Source: Acidobacteriota bacterium (GTDB taxonomy: Bacteria > Acidobacteriota > Vicinamibacteria > Vicinamibacterales > UBA2999). Taken from it: DNA of 64,000 nt. The stretch covers positions 1 through 64,000 of the forward strand of contig CAUJDN010000035.1 in NCBI GenBank assembly GCA_963169195.1. Direction: 5' to 3'. The position numbers and the translations under genes were made by a program. Of this stretch, positions 21,514 to 30,583 are shown one piece after another. The notes below the pieces were generated by a model. That model worked only from the letters and a program-made list of their open reading frames with translations. It was not told the DNA's origin and did no database searches. Every line of letters begins with the position of its first letter. Within the stretch, counting starts at the first letter, position 1.

Positions 21514-22620
21514 CTACCGCTGCTTCCACGCGCGGGTGTAGCGCGGGCCGCGGATGGCCAGGTCCACCGCGTCCGACGGGCTCGTCATCGCGAACCCGTC
21601 CGCACGCGCATCCCGGACGAACCGCGCGTCCACCTTGTGGATGCGCATGCGCACGAGCTGGTCCTCGGTCACGGTGACGAATCCGACCTCCCGCATCTCG
21701 CGGACGAAGGCGGGCGTGACCTTGTGGATGCGGAAGCGCACCAGCGCGTCCGCGGCCAGGCCGTCAAAGCCCAGTGCCTCGAGCTGATCGACGTCCTCGA
21801 GCGACACGCGGTGGATGCGCATCCGCACGTAGTCGTCCGCCCGGAGCCCGGTGTAGCCCCGATCCCGCAGGCCGCGCACGAACTCTGGCGTCACTTTGTG
21901 GATTTGCAGGCGGATCACGTCCTCGGCATCGAGCGAGCCGAGGCCGGACTGCTGCAGCCCGCGCACCGCTTCGGGTGTCGCGCGGTGAATCCGCATCCGC
22001 ACGAGCGTGTCGGCGTCGAGCCCCTTGAAGCCGAGCGAAGCCAGCTCGCGGATTTCCGGGGCGGACACACGGTGGACGCGCATGCGCGTCAGCGTGTCGA
22101 GCGGCAGGTTCGCGTAGCCGGCCTGGCCGAGCTCGCGGACGTAGCCGGTGGTCACATCCAGCACGGCCATGCGAAGCGCGTCTTCCGCGGACAACGACCG
22201 GTAGCCGAGCCCGCCCATGGCGCTCAGAAACGCGGGGTTGGGCGTGAACGTGTAGCGCCCGGATCCCCGGCCGGCATCGAAGGTGCCCGTGAAGCGGAAC
22301 GTGCCGGCCTCCCGCGTCCGGCTGAACTTGACGTCGCGGGCGACGCCGCTGAACGCGGAAGGCGGCAATCCCTGCAGATCCTCGGCCCGGATGCCGAAGC
22401 CCCAACGGCTGTCCCCGGCCTCGGTCCGCAGGTTGAACTGGATGCGCGGCTCGCCGTCGGCGCCGGTCCAGGCGTTGCGCTGGTCCGCCGACCAGTCCCC
22501 GGACACCGTGGGGGGTGGCGCCTGCGCCTCGATGGTGATGAGCAGCGCGGCCGCCCGGGCGGAGGCCACGAGCGATACGAGCACGACAATGATCCCAGCA
22601 ATCCTGCGCATGGCTGGCAC
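21514..22620 (-). CDS. Exported protein with seven exact-period 29-aa repeats (LGFxGLxADxLVRMRIHKVTPEFVREL)
   Basis: Repeats start at residues 138,167,196,225,254,283,312 with a partial at 341 (nt about 22209-21547); start may be residue 4 (MRRIAG). Confidence 0.88.
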   Translation of the reverse strand: MPAMRRIAGIIVVLVSLVASARAAALLITIEAQAPPPTVSGDWSADQRNAWTGADGEPRIQFNLRTEAGDSRWGFGIRAEDLQGLPPSAFSGVARDVKFSRTREAGTFRFTGTFDAGRGSGRYTFTPNPAFLSAMGGLGYRSLSAEDALRMAVLDVTTGYVRELGQAGYANLPLDTLTRMRVHRVSAPEIRELASLGFKGLDADTLVRMRIHRATPEAVRGLQQSGLGSLDAEDVIRLQIHKVTPEFVRGLRDRGYTGLRADDYVRMRIHRVSLEDVDQLEALGFDGLAADALVRFRIHKVTPAFVREMREVGFVTVTEDQLVRMRIHKVDARFVRDARADGFAMTSPSDAVDLAIRGPRYTRAWKQR

Positions 22621-22680
22621 CTCGCGGGGTTGGACGGGACGAAGGGGCCGTTCGGTTGGAAGCGGTCGGGCGCGCCCCGG

Positions 22681-23520
22681 CTACTTGAGCAGGATGCGCT
22701 CGAAGAAGGCCAGCGCGCGCGGATCCTTCGACTGGCCCAGCCAGAACATGGCCTGCCGCCGGACGGCGGCGTTGGAGTGATGCTCGGCCACCTCGATGAG
22801 CCGCGGCACGCTTTCGTCCTTCGGCAGCTGGCTGAGGGCGAACACCGCCTTCTTCTTCACCTCGGTGTCGGGATCGCGCTCGAGGGCCTCCGCAATCGCC
22901 GGGGCGGCGCGCTCGCCCGCGCGCTGTGCAACCCAGAAGAGCGCCTGCCCGCGCACGTGGCTCGTCCCGCCGTTCCTCGCCACGCCAAGCAGCGTTGTGG
23001 TTGCCGACGCGTCCGCGTGCATGGAGAGGGCCGCCAGTGCGCCGTCGGCGACGCGGCGCGGGGTGTCGGCCGCCGTGTGGCGTGAGAGCAGCGCCACGCT
23101 CTGCGCGGCGGCGACGCCGGTGATCCACGTCACGGGCAGCCCGCCCGCGTCGATGGCGCAGCCCTCTGAGAACATGCGGATGCGCGTGACGGCGCGGTCG
23201 TCCACGCGGTAGAGGACGTACAGCGCGTCAGGCCCTTCCAGCTTGACGGATGTCGGCGCCGGGCGCGAGCCAGGCCCGTTCCAGTCGCAGATGAACCGAT
23301 CCCCCTCGACGATGGGTACTTCGTATCCAATCCAGGCCGGCGCGGCGGCCATCGTCACGCGCGCATCGAACATCCGCGCGAGGTTTCCGCCGGCCGCCTC
23401 GACGCGCACCTGCGCGTTGGTGAGCATCGCCGGCTGGGCGATTGCGGGCACCGCGCAGAGGACCATTGACGCCAGCAGCGCGGCCGCAGTTCGAGTCCAT
23501 TCAGTCATCCCTTCGCTCAC
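22681..23520 (-). CDS. Exported HEAT-repeat protein
   Basis: Signal peptide; ...SHVRGQALFWVAQRAGERAAPAIAEALERDPDTEVKKKAVFALSQLPKDESVPRLIEVAEHHSNAAVRRQAMFWLGQSKDPRALAFFERIL. Confidence 0.88.
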   Translation of the reverse strand: MSEGMTEWTRTAAALLASMVLCAVPAIAQPAMLTNAQVRVEAAGGNLARMFDARVTMAAAPAWIGYEVPIVEGDRFICDWNGPGSRPAPTSVKLEGPDALYVLYRVDDRAVTRIRMFSEGCAIDAGGLPVTWITGVAAAQSVALLSRHTAADTPRRVADGALAALSMHADASATTTLLGVARNGGTSHVRGQALFWVAQRAGERAAPAIAEALERDPDTEVKKKAVFALSQLPKDESVPRLIEVAEHHSNAAVRRQAMFWLGQSKDPRALAFFERILLK

Positions 23521-23542
23521 TCGTCCCCCTGATCCCTGATCT

Positions 23543-24883
23543 TCACTTCCCCAGAATCTCCATCAGGTAGTCCGTCGCCGCCTTCGACTTCATCAGCGAC
23601 AGCTTCTGAACCAGCTCCTTCCGCATCTCGATGTCAGTTTCCTTCCGCGCGATGGCCACCAGCGACTCGGCGTTGCCCTGGACGAACAGCGCCTGCACGA
23701 CGGTGCGCTTGATCTCCGGATCCTTCTCCTTCTGGTAGAGGGACACGAGCGCCTCGCCCGTGCTGGAGGCGCCCATGGTGCCGAGATGCCGCACCGCGAC
23801 GCGCCGCAGCTCGGCGTTTGGCTCGGAGTTGGCCAGCTCGATGAGGCGCGTGGCGTCGCCGCCGACGAACAGTGCCTGCAGGATCTGACGCTTCACGTCC
23901 ACGGTGGTTTCCTTCTGATAGAGCTGCCGCAGCTCCTCGCGCGCGCCCATCACGCCGAGCTGCCGCACGGCTTCCTGGCGCAATTCTGGCGTCTTCTCGC
24001 CGGTGGCGGCGGCGATCACCCGCTCGCGGTCGCCGGAGATCATGTAGGCGCGGAGGATCTGGCGCTTCACGTCCACGTCTGCGGAGGCCTGGTAGATCTC
24101 GCTCAACACCTGCCGGCTCTCGCGGCCGCTCATCCCGATGTACTGGATGGCCTTGCGCTGCAGGTCCGGGTTCGCGTTCCCGCGCGCGATGTCGGTGATG
24201 ACCTTGCGCGCCTCTGGGAACGAGCTCTGCGCGAGGACGAACAGCGCGCGCTCCTTGAGGCGCGGCGACTGGCTGCCCTGCAGGAACTTCTGCAGCATGG
24301 GCACGGCCTGCGCCGGGTCGGAGTTCTGCAGGCCCTGGATGGCCAGCAGCTTCAGCTCCTGGTCGGCCTGCGCCTCGGGCCGCACGGGCTGGCCGGCACT
24401 CTGGCGGAGCTCGATCTCGAGTGCGCGGGCATCGCCCAGCCAGCGGCTCGAGGGGAAGGCCTTCGTCAGCTCGCTCAGCGTGGCCAGCGCGTCCGCGTGC
24501 TGGGCGAGCCTGCCCTGCGCGTAGGCCAGCCAGTACATCGCGGCGTCCACGCGCGACTGCTTCGCGTCCACGACCTGGCGGAAGCGCTCCATCGCGCGCG
24601 CCCACTGGGCGTTCTCGAGGGCTTCCTGCCCGGCCTCGTATTGCCCCTCGGCGCGCTGACGCCGCCCTTCTTCGCGCTCGCGTGCGGCATCCGCGCGCTC
24701 CTGTGCGGCCTCTGCCCGCTCGCGGGCGCGGTCGGCTTCGCTCCAGGCCCGGGCCCTGGCCTGCGCGGTGGCCTGCGCTTCGGCCTGCGACTGCTCGCCG
24801 GCGCTCGCTCCAGCGACGACAGCCGGGGCCGCGGCCACGCACAGCATCGCGATTGCCATGAAGAACGTTCTCGATCCGCTCAT
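23543..24883 (-). CDS. Exported coiled-coil/TPR plus HEAT-repeat protein
   Basis: N-terminal ARERAEAAQERADAARERE coiled coil, QYEAGQEALENAQWARAMERFRQVVD TPR-like, then many HEAT-like units (DVKRQILQALFVGGDATRLIELANSEPNAELRRVAVRHLGTMG). Confidence 0.9.
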   Translation of the reverse strand: MSGSRTFFMAIAMLCVAAAPAVVAGASAGEQSQAEAQATAQARARAWSEADRARERAEAAQERADAAREREEGRRQRAEGQYEAGQEALENAQWARAMERFRQVVDAKQSRVDAAMYWLAYAQGRLAQHADALATLSELTKAFPSSRWLGDARALEIELRQSAGQPVRPEAQADQELKLLAIQGLQNSDPAQAVPMLQKFLQGSQSPRLKERALFVLAQSSFPEARKVITDIARGNANPDLQRKAIQYIGMSGRESRQVLSEIYQASADVDVKRQILRAYMISGDRERVIAAATGEKTPELRQEAVRQLGVMGAREELRQLYQKETTVDVKRQILQALFVGGDATRLIELANSEPNAELRRVAVRHLGTMGASSTGEALVSLYQKEKDPEIKRTVVQALFVQGNAESLVAIARKETDIEMRKELVQKLSLMKSKAATDYLMEILGK

Positions 24884-24940
24884 CGATCCACCTCTGATTC
24901 CGTCACCTCGCCGGGAGCAACACCCGGCGCCTCATCACTC

Positions 24941-25750
24941 CTACGACTCCGGTGCGCGGAGTGGCCGGGGGGCCCGCTCGCGCTCGCGTACTTCGGCGCC
25001 CACGACGCGCATGCGGAACAGGATGCCCCGCTGCTCGATGCGCGCCTTCAACAGCTGCAACTCTTCAGACGAGGCGTCCCCGGATCCGTTGGCAATCTCG
25101 ATGAGCACGCGCTCGAGATCGTCCAGCACATCGGCCAGCGCCGCCTCTCCGGCCTGTTCGGCCGACTGCCGGATCAGGCGGTTCGCCGCCACCAGGTCCG
25201 CCGCGCGCTCCCGCTCCGCGGAGAGGCTCGCTGGATCGGTGTCGTCCGCGTTCAGGAGCTCGACGATCACCATCTGCGATCGGTCGAGGTGCTCCCCCAT
25301 CGCGACCAGCAGCACACCCTCGGGCCGTGCGTCGCCGGCGGTCCCGGCCGGCACCGTCGCCACGGGCTCCGGCAGCGGCCCCACACCTGGCGCGCCGGAC
25401 CAGCGCCCGGCCACGAACGCCGCGATCACGAGCGCCGCGAGGCCACCGGCCAGCGCCGGCCCGCGAAGGCCCAACCATGAGGCCCACCCGCCCTCGCGCG
25501 AGCGGCTGCCCTCGATGTGCGGCTGCAGGCGCGCCCACATCACGCGCTCGAAGCCGTCCGGCGCCTGCGGATCCGAATCCGCCGTGACCATCCCGAGGAC
25601 GTGCCGCAGGCGGTCCAGCCCCTCGCGGCACTCCGCGCACTGCGCCAGGTGCGCCACGGCCTCGCGCTGCTCCTCGTCCGTGTCCTCGCCGTAGTGATGC
25701 AGGACCAGCTGGTCTTCGGTCAGGTGCGGCATACGATCGTCTCTGGTCAT
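24941..25750 (-). CDS. Anti-sigma factor (zf-HC2-type) membrane protein
   Basis: HLTEDQLVLHHYGEDTDEEQREAVAHLAQCAECREGLDRLRHVL; TM ALAGGLAALVIAAFVAGRW; ATGA overlap with the sigma factor. Confidence 0.88.
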   Translation of the reverse strand: MTRDDRMPHLTEDQLVLHHYGEDTDEEQREAVAHLAQCAECREGLDRLRHVLGMVTADSDPQAPDGFERVMWARLQPHIEGSRSREGGWASWLGLRGPALAGGLAALVIAAFVAGRWSGAPGVGPLPEPVATVPAGTAGDARPEGVLLVAMGEHLDRSQMVIVELLNADDTDPASLSAERERAADLVAANRLIRQSAEQAGEAALADVLDDLERVLIEIANGSGDASSEELQLLKARIEQRGILFRMRVVGAEVRERERAPRPLRAPES

Positions 25751-26334
25751 GAACACCCCGCGCCCTTCCCGGTGGCAAAGGGCTCGAGGGCGGCCCGCAT
25801 CTTCCGCACCGCGCGGAAGATGCTGTGCTTCGTCGCGCTGGCCTTGAGGCCCAGCGCCGCGCCCACCTCCTCGATGGACCTCCCCTCCAGGTGGCGCAGG
25901 GTGAAGGCGGCCCGTTCGAGCCCGGTGAGCCGTGCCATCGCCTCGCCCACGCGGACCTGGATCTGCCCGCCCTCGGCCAGCCGCTCCGGCGTGGGCTGCG
26001 TGTTCGCCCCGATCTCGCCCAGCGCACCCTGCTCGAGGTCCGCCGGGTCGTGGGCGTCCTCCCGGTGACGGCGCGCCCGGATGAAATCAATCGCGCAGTT
26101 CACCGTGATCCGGTGCAGCCACGTGCGCAAGTCGGCGCGCTCCTCGAACCGGGCGAGCTGCCGGTGGGCCCTCAGCCACGCCTCCTGGACGACGTCCTCG
26201 GCGTCGGCGGCGGAGCCGGTCAGGCGCGCGGCGACGCCGAAGAGGTAGCGGCTGTGCCGCTCCACGAGCCAGCGGAACGCTTCGCCGTCACCGTCCCGGG
26301 CCCGGGAGACGGCCGTCCGGTCACTGTCGTTCAT
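25747..26334 (-). CDS. ECF-type RNA polymerase sigma factor
   Basis: GEAFRWLVERHSRYLFGVAARLTGSAADAEDVVQEAWLRAHRQLARFEERADLRTWLHRITVNCAIDFIRARRR-type region 2; LTGLERAAFTLRHLEGRSIEEVGAALGLKASATKHSIFRAVRKMR region 4. Confidence 0.95.
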   Translation of the reverse strand: MNDSDRTAVSRARDGDGEAFRWLVERHSRYLFGVAARLTGSAADAEDVVQEAWLRAHRQLARFEERADLRTWLHRITVNCAIDFIRARRHREDAHDPADLEQGALGEIGANTQPTPERLAEGGQIQVRVGEAMARLTGLERAAFTLRHLEGRSIEEVGAALGLKASATKHSIFRAVRKMRAALEPFATGKGAGCS

Positions 26335-26377
26335 CCCTGATGCTTGGACGAGGTTCGAAGGAATTGGTTGGCAGGAG

Positions 26378-26410
26378 GGGCCTTGGGGGCTTGGGGGCTT
26401 GGGGTCTCGA
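26378..26410. repeat. 8-bp array of GGGGCTTG/GGGTCTTG family
   Basis: ggggccttgggggcttgggggcttggggtctcg between divergent genes. Confidence 0.75.
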
Positions 26411-26728
26411 GAGAGGGCCGCGCTAGACCGCAGTGCCTGCAAGTGGCGACCCCGGCAGGGATCCGTGCCGTGCTCTTGCACGCGATGACCGCCGACCGAA
26501 GCGCTTCTACCAGCACGCTGGATTCCAGGAATCGTCCGCCGATCCGATGACCATGATGATCGCGATCGCTGACATCGAGAAGGCGCTCCGAGCGGCGTAG
26601 GCGGTGCGGCTGAGGCCAATCCGGCGCGCCAGGAACAGCGTCCTGCAAGAGAGGCCTCGCCGCGTGCGTTCCAATGGGCAGGCGCGTGAGCCGTGACGTT
26701 GCGAATCGAGAAAGCCGATGCCGTTCGT

Positions 26729-26766
26729 CCCCAAGACCTCGGGACCCCAGGACCTCAAGACCTCCT
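26729..26766. repeat. 8-bp array of the same family, opposite orientation
   Basis: ccccaagacctcgggaccccaggacctcaagacctcc. Confidence 0.75.
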
Positions 26767-26786
26767 CACGGCACTATGATCGGTCA

Positions 26787-27347
26787 ATGGATCCCCGCTA
26801 CCCCACCGGCACGTTCACCTGCGATCCCGACGTCACCCCCGAGAAGCGCGCGCGGCGGATCGCCGCGATCGGCAGCTTCCCCGCCGAATTGAAGGCCGCC
26901 ATGGCGAAGCTTCCGGCCGAGACGCTCGACACGCCCTACCGCGACGGCGGCTGGACCGCCCGGCAGGTGGTGCACCACGTGGCCGACAGCCACATCAACG
27001 CGTACGTGCGCGTCCGCCTCGCCCTGACCGAGGACGCGCCGACGGTGAAGCCGTACGACGAGAGCCGCTGGGCGGAGCTGGTGGACGCGCGGACCGAGGA
27101 CCCGGCGGTGTCAGTCGGGATCCTGGAAGGCGTGCACCGCCGGTGGCACGGGCTGCTGCGCTCGCTGGGCCCGGACGATTTCGCCCGCACCGCACGCCAT
27201 CCGCAGCACGGCCTCATCACGCTGGACTGGCTGCTGCAGCTGTACGCGTGGCACGGGCACCATCACATCGGGCACCTCGACATCGTCAGTGGCCGGCAGC
27301 AAGCCGGGGCCACCGTTCCGTCGGATTCCCGTGGAGCGACCACGTGA
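26787..27347 (+). CDS. DinB/YfiT-like putative metal-dependent hydrolase
   Basis: MDPRYPTGTFTCDPDVTPEKRARRIAAIGSFPAELKAAMAKLP...GGWTARQVVHHVADSHINAYVRVRLAL...LYAWHGHHHIGHL. Confidence 0.93.
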   Translation: MDPRYPTGTFTCDPDVTPEKRARRIAAIGSFPAELKAAMAKLPAETLDTPYRDGGWTARQVVHHVADSHINAYVRVRLALTEDAPTVKPYDESRWAELVDARTEDPAVSVGILEGVHRRWHGLLRSLGPDDFARTARHPQHGLITLDWLLQLYAWHGHHHIGHLDIVSGRQQAGATVPSDSRGATT

Positions 27348-27366
27348 CCCCTGACCCCTCAACCTC

Positions 27367-28137
27367 TCAGTACGTGTAGACGAACGACAGCAGCACGGCC
27401 ACGTCGTTCTTCTGCACGTCGGCCGTCGGCGGCTTGTTCTTGAAGGTGTTCAGCAGTTCCGCCTTGATCTGTGTTGCGGCGGTGACATTGGCGGCCAGCC
27501 CGGCGCCGAAGATGTAGAGCCCGTCTTCGAAGTCGTCCATCTTCCAGAGCGCGCTCACGCGCTGGGTGATTTCGGCCGTGTCGCTCAGCTTGTGCTTGAG
27601 GTTCTGCCCGGCGACCACCGCTCCGTCGGTCTCGACGTCGAACCCCGGGTTCTTCTCCCACACCATGCCGACGCCGCTGTCGACGGCGAACTCCGTGCGG
27701 TCGCTCTTGACCAGGAAGTGGGACAGGCCGATCGTCGGGGAAACCAGGTAGTCGATCTCCTTGAACTCGTCGCGGAGGTACTGCGTCTGACCGAAGAACG
27801 ACGTCCGCTCGGTGAACTCGCGGTCCACCCGCCCTTCCAGCCCCAGCCGGTTCGTCGTGAGCGCGCCCTCCGACTCGCCGCGGATGAAGAGCCCGATGCT
27901 CTTGAAGAGGACCTTCGAGCCGGTGTCGCGCTTGACGTCGTAGGCCAGGTTGACCGTGCTGGTGTCGCTGTTGCCCTGCGTGAGCGCCAGGCCGGCGCCA
28001 AACGAGCCGGTCCACCCCGGAGGCGGAGGAGGCGGCTCGGCTGGGGCCTGCGCGGCGGCCACGGCCGGAACGACGGCGGCGAGGAGAAGGGCGAGGCCGG
28101 ACGAACGGGGATGAAGGTGCATCATGATCCCGTTCAT
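27367..28137 (-). CDS. DUF481 (YdiY-like) outer-membrane beta-barrel protein
   Basis: Signal peptide; WTGSFGAGLALTQGNSDTSTVNLAYDVKRDTGSKVLFKSIGLFIRGES...ending SFVYTY. Confidence 0.88.
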   Translation of the reverse strand: MNGIMMHLHPRSSGLALLLAAVVPAVAAAQAPAEPPPPPPGWTGSFGAGLALTQGNSDTSTVNLAYDVKRDTGSKVLFKSIGLFIRGESEGALTTNRLGLEGRVDREFTERTSFFGQTQYLRDEFKEIDYLVSPTIGLSHFLVKSDRTEFAVDSGVGMVWEKNPGFDVETDGAVVAGQNLKHKLSDTAEITQRVSALWKMDDFEDGLYIFGAGLAANVTAATQIKAELLNTFKNKPPTADVQKNDVAVLLSFVYTY

Positions 28138-28166
28138 TCTGCCACGACGCCGGCAGGCGCCGTCGT

Positions 28167-29693
28167 TCAGGCCGCGGCTTCGGACATCCGCCACGCGGCC
28201 TGGATGACCGCGGCCGCCCAGTCGTAGATCGTGTGTTCCTCCACGCGCGCCCTCAGGGCGCGCATGCGCCGCTCCTGCTCCGGGTCCGGCATGGAGAGCG
28301 CCTTGTGCAGCACGCAGGCGAACTCGTCCACCGCAAAGGGATTCACGTCCAGCGCCTCGCGCAGGTCGCGCGCGGCGCCCGTGAACCGGGAGAGCACCAG
28401 CACGCCCCGCAGGTCCGGCCTGGACGCGATGAACTCCTTCGCCACCAGGTTCATCCCGTCGTGCAGCGACGACACCACGCACACGTCCGCCGCGCGGTAG
28501 AGCGATGCCACGTCCTCGGGACCGTGATGCTGGCGGGAATAGATCACCGGCGTCCACGCCTCGGTGCCGTGCCGCTCGTTGATCATCCGCACGGCTCCGT
28601 CCACGTCGTCGCTGATGGACTGGTACCGCTGCAGGTGCTCCCGGCTGGGTGCCCCCACCTGGAGCATCGTCACGCGGCCTCGCCACGCGGGATGCTGCTC
28701 GAGCATGCGCTCGAAGGCCTTGATGCGCTCGGGGATGCCCTTGGTGTAATCGAGCCGATCCACGCCGAAGACGAGCCGCTCGTTGCCGAGGCCCAGGCGC
28801 TGGCGCGTGCGGCGCACGTCGGCCTCGCGCGTCGTGTTCTTCGGCAGCCGGCCCCACGGCTCCGGATCGATGCTGATGGGGAACGGCTTCACGTACGTGC
28901 GATGGCCGCGGCGGATGACGGCGAAGTGCTCGCGGTCGATGCGCGCCTCGAGCCCGGCATCCACCGTGTCGAAGAAGTTGTTGCAGTGGTACTGGATGTG
29001 GAACCCCAGCAGGTCGTTCCCCAGCAGGCCGTCGAGGACCTCCTCGCCCCAGGGGCAGATGCGGAAGGCCTCGGCGTTGGGCCACGGGATGTGCCAGAAC
29101 TGGCACACGATCGTGTCGGGCCGCGCCTGCTTCACCAGCCGGGGCAGCAGGGCGAAGTGGTAGTCCTGCACGAACACGATGGCGCGCGCGTCGCCGATCT
29201 CGTCGATGACGGTGTCGGCGAAGCGCTCGTTCACGCGCTTGTACTGATTCCAGTCTCGCTCGTCGAACTCCGGCCGCGCGTACGCGATGTGGCAGAGCGG
29301 CCAGAGCGCATTGTTCGACAGGCCGTAGTAGTAGCCCTCCTCTTCCTCCGGCGTGAGCCACACGCGCCGCAGGGTGTAGAGGGGCTTGTCCGGGGGCACG
29401 GCCACGCGCCCCTTCTCGTCCACGACGTCGCGGTCGCCGTTACCGCTGCCATGCGCGATCCACGTGCCGCCGCAGGCGCGCATCACCGGATCCAGCGCCG
29501 TGACGAGGCCACTGGCCGGTCGCTGCCAGGCCACGCCGCTGGCCTTGCGCCGGTTGCCGAACCAGGACAGCAGCCCCCGCCGCGGTGCCTGCGGCCGCCG
29601 TACGTGGATGTACGGCTCGCGGTTCGCCACCACGATGAGCTTCGTCTTGCTGAGGCGGGGCCCCAGCACGGCCATCAGTTCGGAGGCGTTCAT
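28167..29693 (-). CDS. otsA: Trehalose-6-phosphate synthase (GT20)
   Basis: LIVVANREPYIH...FVQDYHFALLPRLVKQARPDTIVCQFWHIPWPNAEAFRICPWGEEVLDGLLGNDLLGFHIQYHCNNFFDTV...DRLDYTKGIPERIKAFERML...LHDGMNLVAKEFIA. Confidence 0.96.
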   Translation of the reverse strand: MNASELMAVLGPRLSKTKLIVVANREPYIHVRRPQAPRRGLLSWFGNRRKASGVAWQRPASGLVTALDPVMRACGGTWIAHGSGNGDRDVVDEKGRVAVPPDKPLYTLRRVWLTPEEEEGYYYGLSNNALWPLCHIAYARPEFDERDWNQYKRVNERFADTVIDEIGDARAIVFVQDYHFALLPRLVKQARPDTIVCQFWHIPWPNAEAFRICPWGEEVLDGLLGNDLLGFHIQYHCNNFFDTVDAGLEARIDREHFAVIRRGHRTYVKPFPISIDPEPWGRLPKNTTREADVRRTRQRLGLGNERLVFGVDRLDYTKGIPERIKAFERMLEQHPAWRGRVTMLQVGAPSREHLQRYQSISDDVDGAVRMINERHGTEAWTPVIYSRQHHGPEDVASLYRAADVCVVSSLHDGMNLVAKEFIASRPDLRGVLVLSRFTGAARDLREALDVNPFAVDEFACVLHKALSMPDPEQERRMRALRARVEEHTIYDWAAAVIQAAWRMSEAAA

Positions 29694-29734
29694 CGGAATC
29701 GTGTCCTCATCGCCATCTCACACGGTCCACGACC

Positions 29735-30520
29735 TCAGTAGAGCCGGCGCGCCGTCAGCCACCTCAACAGAGTATCGACGTCGGCGATGCCGTCAAGCTT
29801 ATGTCGAGCGGCCGTGGGCCGCGATCCGACGAGCACGGAGATTCCGCGCGTGATGGCCCGGAACGCATCCTCGTCCGTCACATCGTCGCCCATGAACAGC
29901 ACCCAGCCGGGGGCCCCCAGGCGGTCTTCGACGTCACGGGCAATCCACTCCACGGCATCACCCTTGTGGCAGGCCACGTTGGGCAGGTACTCGATGACGA
30001 GCGACCCCTCGAGCCGCCGCAGCCGCCCGCCCGCCACCCACGGCTCGGCGCAGGTGTCGGCCAGCGCGAGCGCGGCGCCGCGGTGCTCGTACGCCACGCC
30101 GCGGACGTGAATCGCCACGGATGCGGCCTTGTCCTCGATGATGGCCGCGGGGAACGCTTCCGCCACGCGCTCGAGCTCAGCGATCAGGGCCGTGACGTGC
30201 GCGCGCGCGCGATCGAGATCCGGGTGCTGCCACCGTCGGCTGCCCTGTTCGATCTCCATGCCGTGCAACCCCGCATAGTAACTGTCCGGAGCCAGGGGCG
30301 CCCGGCGCCTCAGATCCGGCACACGCCGCCCACTGACGATGCCAACCACCGTGAGTGGATGGGCCGCGATGTCGCGCAGCCATTCCCTGCGCACGTCCGT
30401 GAGCATCGGGGCGGCCGGATTGGGGTGAAACTCGGCAAGAGTGCCATCGAAGTCGGCGAGCACGATGAGCGGCTCGTCCAGGGGCAGAGCTTCGATGGCC
30501 TGCTGGACGTCGGCAAGCAT
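29735..30520 (-). CDS. otsB: Trehalose-6-phosphate phosphatase
   Basis: LIVLADFDGTLAEFHPNPAAPMLTD...VSGRRVPDLRRR...YAGLHGMEIEQG...KGDAVEWIA...FMGDDVTDEDAFRAI. Confidence 0.96.
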   Translation of the reverse strand: MLADVQQAIEALPLDEPLIVLADFDGTLAEFHPNPAAPMLTDVRREWLRDIAAHPLTVVGIVSGRRVPDLRRRAPLAPDSYYAGLHGMEIEQGSRRWQHPDLDRARAHVTALIAELERVAEAFPAAIIEDKAASVAIHVRGVAYEHRGAALALADTCAEPWVAGGRLRRLEGSLVIEYLPNVACHKGDAVEWIARDVEDRLGAPGWVLFMGDDVTDEDAFRAITRGISVLVGSRPTAARHKLDGIADVDTLLRWLTARRLY

Positions 30521-30538
30521 CCTTCAAGTGTAATGGGG

Positions 30539-30572
30539 TGGTCTTGAGGTCTTGGGGTCTTGGGGTCTTGGG
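30539..30572. repeat. 8-bp array GGGTCTTG
   Basis: tggtcttgaggtcttggggtcttggggtcttggg. Confidence 0.85.
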
Positions 30573-30583
30573 TGCTCCAGGCG

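Noticed and set aside
26507-26758. Minus ORF with hydrophobic SMSAIAIIMVIG stretch upstream of the ECF sigma gene
   Set aside because: Short, no RBS or domain; includes repeat-derived N-terminus.
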